NCBI GenBank assembly: GCA_014529385.2
Contig: CM043970.1
Location: 61,447,523-61,511,522 of the forward strand
DNA from: Adiantum capillus-veneris
Taxonomy: Eukaryota > Streptophyta > Polypodiopsida > Polypodiales > Pteridaceae
Reading direction: 5' to 3'
DNA length: 64,000 bases
A program made the translations under genes and the position numbers. How positions within the stretch are numbered: the first letter of the stretch is position 1; every line of letters starts with the position of its first letter. The notes beneath the pieces are model-generated. The model was not told where the DNA came from and did no database searches. It saw only the letters and a program-made list of their open reading frames with translations. This document shows positions 58,103 to 64,000 of this stretch, in pieces.

Positions 58103-59190
58103 AATTGGTCCTGTTACCTATAGTCAATTTCTCTTTCAATGTCTGAAAGGCAGTCACCTCTGTGCGTCCCCACAAGAAAGGGACTCCTTTCTGTGTCAAG
58201 ATATGCAAAGGGAAGCAACCTTCGCAAACTTTCTAATGAACCGCCAGTAGTAAGAACATAAGCCCAAGAAGCTTCTAACTTCATGGACATTCTTCAAATC
58301 GGGCCAATCACGAATAGTCTCTATCTTGGTCGGGTCTATCTGCACTCCTGCTGCTGAGACAATGTGTCCCAAAAAGTGTATCTCATGAAGGAAAAATTCT
58401 TTTTCGTTGCATTAATCACCAACTTGTGATCTCGTAATGCCTGAGAGACCTGTAGCAGATGTTCAATCTCATCCTTGGAGAAAACAATGATGTCGTCAAA
58501 GAAAGTGCCAACAAATAGTCTGTACTCTCGAAAAATCTTGTCCATCATTCGGTTAAATGTCGTTGGAGCATTGGTTAGGCCAAAAGGCATCACCAGAAAC
58601 TCAAATAAACCAAAAGTCGACATCTCCCGCCGCAATTCGGATCTGATGATATCCGCTCTTCAAATCGATCCTACTGAAACAAGAGGATCCCTATAGTCGG
58701 TCTAGAATATCATCGATCCTAGGAATCGGAAATCTGTTCTTGATGGTGATTTTGTTGAAAGCTCTATAGTCAATGCACATTCTCCAAGATCCGTCTTTCT
58801 TCAAAACCAACAACACCGGAGAGCAGTAAGGTGAAGTAGTCGATTGGACAAGACCCTTTTCCAAGAGGTCTTTCACTTGGTTCATAATCTCTTCATTCTG
58901 GGCTCGGCTCACACAATAAGGTGGCCGGTTTAGTGGTGTGCTTCCAAGTATCAAATCAAAGGTATGATCCTCAAGACGAGCTGGTGACAACTCGCCTGGC
59001 AGGCCCTCAGAAAAGCAATCGGCATGAGTGTGGAAAAAATCTTGGCGTCCTTTTTCTAGATCTGACATATTTTTCTTATGATCATCATTCAACTCTTTCA
59101 AAAAAATCGAGTAAACAAACAGACTGGCATAATTGTCGAGGGCTAGCTCCTTTTGGACTTCTTATGGCTCAATAATGGTAAAGTCGTAGG
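58103..59190 (-). pseudogene. Reverse transcriptase of the L3 gypsy element
   Basis: The minus-strand frame from about 59,180 contains [40 protein letters not shown] and [13 protein letters not shown], then a stop near 58,691. The first catalytic Asp is in the following readable stretch (RIDLKSGYHQI). The YxDD equivalent is FFDD in TFFDDIIVFSKDEIEHLLQV (about 58,480-58,510). The thumb includes WPDLKNVHEVRSFLGLCSYY. Several frame changes and stops separate these parts. FFDD is a less usual variant but keeps both Asp. Confidence 0.85.
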
Positions 59191-59373
59191 CAAGTCTAAA
59201 AAGACCCCATTATTAATTCCAAAGCTCCCGAGGTATGCACTGTATCCCACATAGTGAACTCAACAGAACCAATAATAGATCCCAATTCCACTTCTCCTAA
59301 TATATTAACAAAATCAACCGTTTATAGGCTACTTAAGGACCTCTCTTCTTAAGCAAGAAAAGAGAAACCAAAT

Positions 59374-59385
59374 GCTCTAATACCA
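59374..59385 (-). promoter_or_regulatory. Primer-binding site next to L1 LTR
   Basis: On the minus strand TGGTATTAGAGC starts two bases after the LTR end ACA. It differs at one position from TGGTATCAGAGC, the well-known site complementary to plant initiator-Met tRNA. This fixes the L1 repeat as an LTR and sets its 3' boundary. Confidence 0.8.
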
Positions 59386-59386
59386 A

Positions 59387-59919
59387 TGTAATGGAAAAGG
59401 CCCATGAACTTTGAGAGTAGCAGAAATTAGAGATAGCACTTTTGTGGAATTACTTATTGAGCATAGAGGTGAAATTAATTGATGGTAGAAACATAAACAT
59501 AGCATTTAGTTAACTTGGCATGAACAATACTTTTGCAAGAGAGAGAGTTTAGAGAACATGACTACAATTGAGTACCAGATTTATGTGGAGCCTTCCCCCC
59601 CTCCAATAGGCATTTGTATTATAGTTTCTCCCATTAAGAGAGAGACTTGGTACTATACAATCTTTGTGTTCCTTGTGACCTAGGTGATGCAATGAATATG
59701 GAAACCTTCATGCATCACGAGCATAACATAGACTTTGTAGAAAGCATTAACTATCCCAAGCCTCAGTCCCAAGGCCTCAAACACCTTCGAAGGTGGAGAG
59801 AGCTAACAGGGAACGAGGGTAGGGAAGAGGAAGAAGAAACATTTCAAGAATTAGTTCCTCACTTATCATCACTCTTCTTGATAGCATACATAATAGCATG
59901 GTAATGAAGATGGAGAAGA
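59387..59919 (-). repeat. L1-family LTR, truncated, minus strand
   Basis: The reverse complement matches copy 1 from about 3,075 to 3,617, including the L1 words aggtgtttgaggc, tgtgaccta, ttggaggggggaaggctcc and cttggcatgaacaatac. It lacks the 5' half of the LTR and is followed (minus strand) by a primer-binding site. The break with the L3 LTR is at about 59,920-59,928. Confidence 0.8.
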
Positions 59920-59927
59920 TGGCGCCC

Positions 59928-60497
59928 ACGTGCCAATAGAAAAGAACAGACTGAACAACTTTATAAGCACTTCAAATAACAATTGAACTGAAAGAGAGAG
60001 ACGACACGCGACATGGAGTGGAGGAATTCCACCCCAGAAAGTATTAGCCCCAAACCTTGGCGCCCCTTTCGGTATTTCTTTATATTGCATCATCACAGTA
60101 CAAGCCGGTACTCCATCCCCTTCGACTAGAAGCGTGTCAAAGAATGAGTCCTTAGCACATATTTAAAGGCCCTTAGACTTATGAAAAGCAGTTTACATGA
60201 AAAGCCTTCAAACTCAAAAGCTTCTGGTCCAAGCAATGTCAAACAGTTGCCAGCGTAATTTACGAAAATCAACGTCATCACTATCAACGTGATTTCCGAA
60301 AACTGCCACGTCATCAATTGTATAACCTGCTTTATTTTAATCCTTTATGTCACTTGGGGCCCCATCGGACGGGAACCCCATAAGTTGGTAGGACTTCTTC
60401 TTCTGTTACTTGTTCTTCTTAGGGTTTAGGCGCCTCGGCTAGCATCTGTAAGTTGGCTCCATTCTTCAAGGCTTTGACACGTCAGCAGTTTGTGACA
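59928..60497 (-). repeat. L3 LTR inserted in or joined to gag-protease, minus strand
   Basis: The minus-strand start TGTCACAAACTG is at 60,497, directly within the protease frame. The other end lacks only the last part (the copy begins at cccacgtgccaatag) because the L1 LTR abuts it. Shared blocks with 61,160-62,479 include cacgtgccaatagaaaagaac, ccccaaa..ttgg..gcccctttcggtatt, catatttaaaggccc and ggccccatcg. Confidence 0.75.
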
Positions 60498-61131
60498 CTA
60501 GAACTGCCTCTGCTAGTGGTCCCATCCGATCGAGTGTAATCTCGAGCTGCGCAGCCAATTCATGTGAAATGAAGTTGGCCTTGGCTCCTCCATCAAAGAA
60601 AATCAGGGCTTCTTGATCTTTCGCTTTGCCCCAAGCTCGGCAAAGTTCTGTACTTTCATCAATCGTGCTTGGGTCAGTACCCATGCAATCTCGAACCAGT
60701 CCTACTTTCATCTTGCCTTTTGGTCCACGTTCCTCAGCTGCTTTTGAATTCTCTTGCCTTTCTTCATCTTGTTCTTTTTGTGCCTTTTTAGGGCACCTCG
60801 CGGAGATGTGTCCTTGTTCCCTGCATCCAAAACACTTCCCCTCTTTGATGTAGTTGGCTCTCTCCCGAGGAGTGAGCCGGGGTCGTGCATCCTTATCTTT
60901 CTGATCTTGGGGGCTCTTCCTCTTTCTACTTTCAATTTTAAAAGTTTGTTCTGTTTTCTGCGTCATGATGTCATCTGTGGGGTAAGTCAAATTGCCTAAG
61001 TGTATGGCAAAGCCCCGTTCGCATGACTCATCAGTTCTTGAACAGAATCTGACTTTTGCTCTAAGCAGTGATCTGTTAATGATAGCCGTTTTTTGGCTCT
61101 CTGTATTTGCCATAGTGAGGCACCTCACCAA
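60498..61131 (-). pseudogene. Gag C-terminus with CCHC zinc knuckle and protease start (L3 element)
   Basis: One minus-strand frame encodes a basic linker (SRKRKSPQDQKDKDARPR), a canonical zinc knuckle CFGCREQGHISARCP (CX2CX4HX4C, about 60,820-60,865), a Lys/Glu-rich segment, and the protease loop LIFFDGGAKANFISHELAAQ (about 60,555-60,615). The frame leaves the family sequence at 60,498, where it runs into an L3 LTR. The knuckle packages genomic RNA. The N-terminal gag domain is missing: only about 30 bp separate the frame from the neighbouring LTR. DGG replaces the usual DSG/DTG. Confidence 0.8.
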
Positions 61132-61237
61132 AGCAAAATCACTTTAACACTATGGTTATTGTCACAAGACGGGTACCACGTGCCAATAGAAAAGAACAGA
61201 CTGAACAAACTTTTAGCACTTCAATAACAACCGAACT

Positions 61238-61240
<3 letters not shown>

Positions 61241-61287
<47 letters not shown>
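61241..61287. repeat. (GA)n microsatellite in L3 LTR
   Basis: A run of about 23 GA units lies at the same LTR position as the run at 62,638-62,674. A short GA run is also seen at the matching place near 59,993. Confidence 0.97.
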
Positions 61288-62080
61288 CTTTGTCATGGAT
61301 CGATGCATACTGGATAACATCTTCACTTTTTATGTGGCAGTAGAGTGGGCCAGATCATCTTCTGAACCTCTCGCTTTCTTCATCCTTGACTTCGAGAAGG
61401 CATACAATCATGTTGAGTGGGACTTTCTCGAAGGATCATTAGCCAGGATGGGTTTCCCTTCGAAATGGATCTCAGGCATTTCCGCTCTCTTCAGGACTGC
61501 CAGCAATGCTATTACTATTGGTGGCCGTGTTAGTCACAGTTTTGAGCTTTCTCGATCTGTCCGTCAGGGATGTCCTTTAGCAGCATATCTGTATCTATTT
61601 ATAGGAGAGACTATGTCTGACTTTCTTCGTGCTCAGAGTCATGCATTTCGTGGCTTGACCATGCCAGTACCTACAGCTCCGGACCTTATTGATCAGGAGT
61701 TTGCTGATGACACTATGCTGATATTGCGCTATTTGCTAGTTGCTCTTGATGCCATGCGGGAGGCCCTAGAGGTTTTTTGCATTGCCAGTGGTGCACGCAT
61801 TAACTGGCATAAATCCCATGGGTTACTGGTTGGCAGTGATGACATACCTACTTGGGGGGTAGCTGATGGTTTCACATGGCTGCAGCCGGGACAGACATAC
61901 AGATATCTGGGCTTTCAGGTTGGATTTGATGTTTCCTCACAGCAGCAGTTTGCACCCGTACTACAGTCTATTCGCAGGAAGCTATGTCATTGGTCTTCAC
62001 GTCATCTGTCGTTGGCCGTGCATTGGTCGCCAACCAAGTCATTCTGGCTACAGTATGGTATACGGCCTCTTGTGCCAGAG
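61287..62080 (+). pseudogene. LINE (non-LTR) reverse transcriptase fragment
   Basis: A 269-codon frame with no internal stop (61,295-62,104) encodes the RT palm of a plant LINE. Motif A is FFILDFEKAYNHVEWDFL with the catalytic Asp, motif B is SVRQGCPLAAYLYLF, and motif C is QEFADDTMLIL with the FADD pair. YRYLGFQVGF matches the conserved post-palm block. There is no endonuclease upstream and no complete C-terminus: LTR DNA takes over at about 62,076, so the last residues are LTR-derived. LINE RTs prime on nicked target DNA. The clean frame contrasts with the broken gypsy copies around it and suggests a younger arrival. Confidence 0.85.
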
Positions 62081-62479
62081 AGGGCCCCCAAGGCTCATAT
62101 TTAAAGGCCCAAAGCCTAAAAGCATTAAATATGAAAAGCTGACCCCAAAAAACACTTTCCTAAAATTTTGGAATTTTCCTAAAGTGTTGGGATTTTCCTA
62201 AATATCCACTGCAAATTGCGGAACATCTAAATTGGCTGTGCAAAGTCTTTTGAGTGTGTTGTGTTTTATTTTTAATGCCTCAGTCACTTGGGCCCCATCG
62301 AATAGGGTCCCGTAGGTTGGTGGGAACTCTTCTTTAAAAATAGGCCACTCGTCAAGACTTTGTAAGTCTGTAAAACTTCTTCTTCTGTTGCTACTTCTTT
62401 TTAGGGTTATGGCCCCTTGGCCGGGATCTGAAAGTTGGCTCCGTTCTTCAGTGGCTTGACACGTCAACAGTTTGTGACA

Positions 62480-62557
62480 TCCCCCGTTCCTGAAAGAAAG
62501 TAGTCGTCCGCGAATACAACATATCTGCAAAACAACTCAGGTTAGCTCTTATACCAC
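62480..62557 (-). mobile_element. Minimal internal domain: PPT and PBS 78 bp apart between two L3 LTRs
   Basis: On the minus strand LTR DNA ending TGTGACA (62,558) is followed by TGGTATAAGAGC (62,556-62,545), one mismatch from the initiator-Met tRNA site. Then comes a hairpin-like element (62,517-62,500) and a purine tract ending at 62,480, where the next LTR starts with TGTCACA. No coding sequence remains between the two priming sites. Confidence 0.75.
62545..62556 (-). promoter_or_regulatory. Primer-binding site of the L3 element
   Basis: The minus-strand sequence TGGTATAAGAGC lies one base after the LTR end TGTGACA and matches TGGTATCAGAGC at 11 of 12 positions. Initiator-Met tRNA is the likely primer. 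Confidence 0.75.
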
Positions 62558-62635
62558 TGTCACAAGACGTGCACCACGTGTCAATAGAAAAGAACAAATT
62601 GAGCAGACTTTTAGCACTTCAATAACAACCGAAAT

Positions 62636-62675
<40 letters not shown>

Positions 62676-62852
62676 ACGAGACGAGACGGGGAGTGGCGAA
62701 GTTCCACCCCAAAAGAGCACTGGCCCCAAATGTTGCCGCCCCTTTCGGTATTTCTTTATTATTGTTGATTCGCAAAGTACAACGGCCGGGGAGCACCTCC
62801 TCTGCAATCTGCACACTAAAGAGTGCTAGAGAGGGCCCCCAAGGCTCAGATA
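62558..62852 (-). repeat. L3 LTR, partial
   Basis: It starts tgtcacaagacg on the plus strand and matches 61,160-61,287 including the GA run (62,638-62,674). It continues through ccccaaaagagcactggccccaaa and gcccctttcggtatttcttta to agagagggcccccaaggctca, where similarity to the other copies stops at about 62,852. Confidence 0.75.
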
Positions 62853-63478
62853 CTGGAACTTTGTCTTGAGGTTTTCGGTCTAGCTTCGACTACTCCGAGA
62901 GATCCCGCGGATTAGCATGGTTGAATCTAGTGCACACGAGACTGCACAAGAGGGGAGTCACTTCGCTCCTTTGTCACAAGTTACCCAGATGAAATAAAGT
63001 CACTGATTTTCCTTTGGATTCACGAATATTGATGGGCTCAGAGTATTTTGCTGGATAACTTTATGAAAGAAGTACTTCGACATGGGAATTTCCAAAATGA
63101 TTCTGATTTACGTATGCTCTCTCATGTGAGTCTTGTCTGAGTGCATGTTTGAAAGACGAAATGACTGCAGCATTTCGGTCTTGAGATTCCATATGACATG
63201 GACATGATAGCAATAAGAATTAGTCAATCCAACATCAGTGAGATCTGGTATGCATCTAGATGCGATTGCTAAACACGTTCATGGTCCGAGATCTCGATGG
63301 ACATTACATGATTTAATTTGAATGTGATGTGGATGACTGTCGTCTTTGTACAAGTGTTGGATTTGTGTCGTCTAGTGCGTTAGTACTTAGAGTCAATGTC
63401 TACTGAACTGGTTTATGGCTTATGTCTGATTTAGCAAGCGTAATCGAGGACGATTACAGTTCTTTCAAGAGGGGGGTA
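62853..63478 (+). other. 3' untranslated part of a plus-strand L3 element
   Basis: The last 180 bp before 63,478 match, in order, the reverse complement of 56,278-56,500 (for example catggtcYgagatc, gtgcgt.agtac.., ggttYatggc, cgtaatcgagg.cgattac). This shows that it is the same family in opposite orientation. No pol frame is left in 62,853-63,250. Confidence 0.6.
63440..63478 (+). promoter_or_regulatory. Hairpin and polypurine tract before L3 LTR
   Basis: A perfect 7-bp stem with 4-nt loop (GTAATCG, AGGA, CGATTAC; 63,440-63,457) is followed by the purine tract tttcaagaggggggta ending at 63,478. It is the plus-strand counterpart of 56,278-56,316. Confidence 0.75.
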
Positions 63479-64000
63479 TGTCACAAAATGATGACGTGGC
63501 ATCCCCGAAATGGAAACTGACAAAGTATAATGTCACGTGACACATCCAACCCCATGTGTTCGTGGACAAGCTACAGCACGACAAGCGTTCAGTCAGTCCA
63601 GACAATCTAGATTTAGAAGTGATCTGGCACTTTTGTGAGTCTATTCGTAGACCGTGTATGCCCAGTCACTTGGTGTAGATGCATATCCTCTGGTTGCACA
63701 CAGTGTGATCATAAGCATTCCCATCAGAATCCATCAGAATCCTTCAAGGGAATTTTCCAGTGCATTTAGTCTATTTTCCCTATTTTTGACATTTTTCACT
63801 TATTATTTTTAAGTGACTTTTGTTGGAAAGTAGGTAGGGCAAATTGAGTAAGTTTGTATATAAGCAAACCTAGACTAGCACTAATTGGTAGAAGGGGCAG
63901 CAGGAGCACCTTGCTCAACAGGCAACTTCTTAGCAGAACCCAAGAGACCTAGCGTTTTTGCTCCATAGCATAGACCTAGCGTTTTTGGACCAGACCAGCC
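63479..64000 (+). repeat. L3-family LTR, cut by the window end
   Basis: It starts TGTCACAAAATGATGACGTG right after the polypurine tract. A TATA box is at 63,857. A short direct repeat (catcagaatc, twice) is at about 63,721-63,742, and gacctagcgttttt occurs twice in the last 60 bp. The 3' end lies outside the window. Confidence 0.75.
63857..63864 (+). promoter_or_regulatory. TATA box of the plus-strand L3 LTR
   Basis: The sequence tatataag lies about 380 bp inside the LTR and precedes a purine- and A-rich leader, a plausible U3 promoter. Confidence 0.5.

Larger units (their letters stand above)
55616..62479 (-). mobile_element. Ty3/gypsy element with L3 LTRs, minus strand, nested and rearranged
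   Basis: In minus-strand order there is an L3 LTR (62,479-61,160), gag with zinc knuckle and protease start (61,131-60,498), an interrupting L3 LTR (60,497-59,928) and L1 LTR (59,919-59,387), then RT, RNase H and integrase (59,190-56,480), a polypurine tract and an L3 LTR (56,277-55,616). Domain order is that of a Ty3/gypsy element. The gag-protease and RT parts could come from one element split by later insertions, or from two recombined copies. No chromodomain is evident after integrase. Confidence 0.7.
61160..62479 (-). repeat. L3 LTR carrying a LINE fragment
   Basis: The LTR ends are tgtcaca at 61,160 and tgtgaca at 62,479, read as TGTCACA...TGTGACA on the minus strand. The first 127 bp, up to the end of the GA run, and the part from about 62,080 onward match other L3 copies in order. 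Between them about 790 bp of LINE RT sequence replaces about 150 bp of LTR. In minus-strand order the LTR precedes gag and follows a tiny internal domain, so it is shared by two element copies. Confidence 0.7.

Overview
This window looks like a retrotransposon-dominated stretch of a large plant nuclear genome. I could not support any intact host gene. Almost everything recognisable is a decayed Ty3/gypsy LTR retrotransposon, a LINE fragment, a MITE-like element, a satellite array, microsatellites, or a pentatricopeptide-repeat (PPR) pseudogene. The PPR remnants use the wording common in fern organelle-RNA PPR proteins (phrases such as YACILKAC, LVDMYAKCGALEKAQKVL). Together with TTTAGGG-type telomere-like DNA this makes a fern the best guess, but that is an inference and not a proven assignment.

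Layout. 1-2,420: AT-rich DNA with a TATA-bearing, LTR-like region and a short minisatellite. 2,423-6,046: an internally deleted chromovirus, made of two LTRs (family L1) around an integrase C-terminus plus chromodomain. 6,047-14,821: a 5'-truncated Tat-like Ty3/gypsy element with gag, protease, RT, RNase H and integrase, then about 3.6 kb of extra sense-strand coding sequence with a coiled coil, then a polypurine tract and an LTR (L2). 15,352-22,076: a palindromic 180-bp satellite whose core is organised as a 4-monomer (about 720 bp) higher-order repeat, interrupted by degenerate telomere-like repeats. 22,077-23,600: a GC-rich island and non-coding DNA. 23,620-27,560 (perhaps to about 29,480): a decayed Ty3/gypsy pol of a type that reminds me of fungal elements. 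28,849-30,790: microsatellite, a 26-G run and non-coding DNA. 30,826-34,850: a minus-strand Tat-like remnant broken by a foldback and by an L1-like LTR; its missing integrase end lies at 36,925-37,930 on the plus strand. 37,931-47,500: mostly non-coding, with a possible retro-protease and unrecognised ORF debris. 47,540-51,580: PPR pseudogene debris with two internal tandem expansions. 52,540-52,740: a protease fragment. 54,983-55,134: a MITE-like element with a target-site duplication. 55,616-62,852: a minus-strand Ty3/gypsy mosaic (LTR family L3) with nested L1 and L3 LTRs and a LINE RT fragment lodged inside one L3 LTR. 62,853-64,000: the 3' end of another L3 element on the plus strand, cut by the window edge.

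No metabolic pathway or operon can be described. The interest is structural: a double-dyad satellite with higher-order organisation, a hairpin conserved just upstream of the L3 polypurine tract, a 78-bp PBS-to-PPT internal domain between two L3 LTRs, LINE capture inside an LTR, matching tandem duplications downstream of the RT active site in two unrelated elements, and stop codons that look like cytosine deamination. LTR edges are approximate unless TG/CA ends, PBS or PPT are stated.
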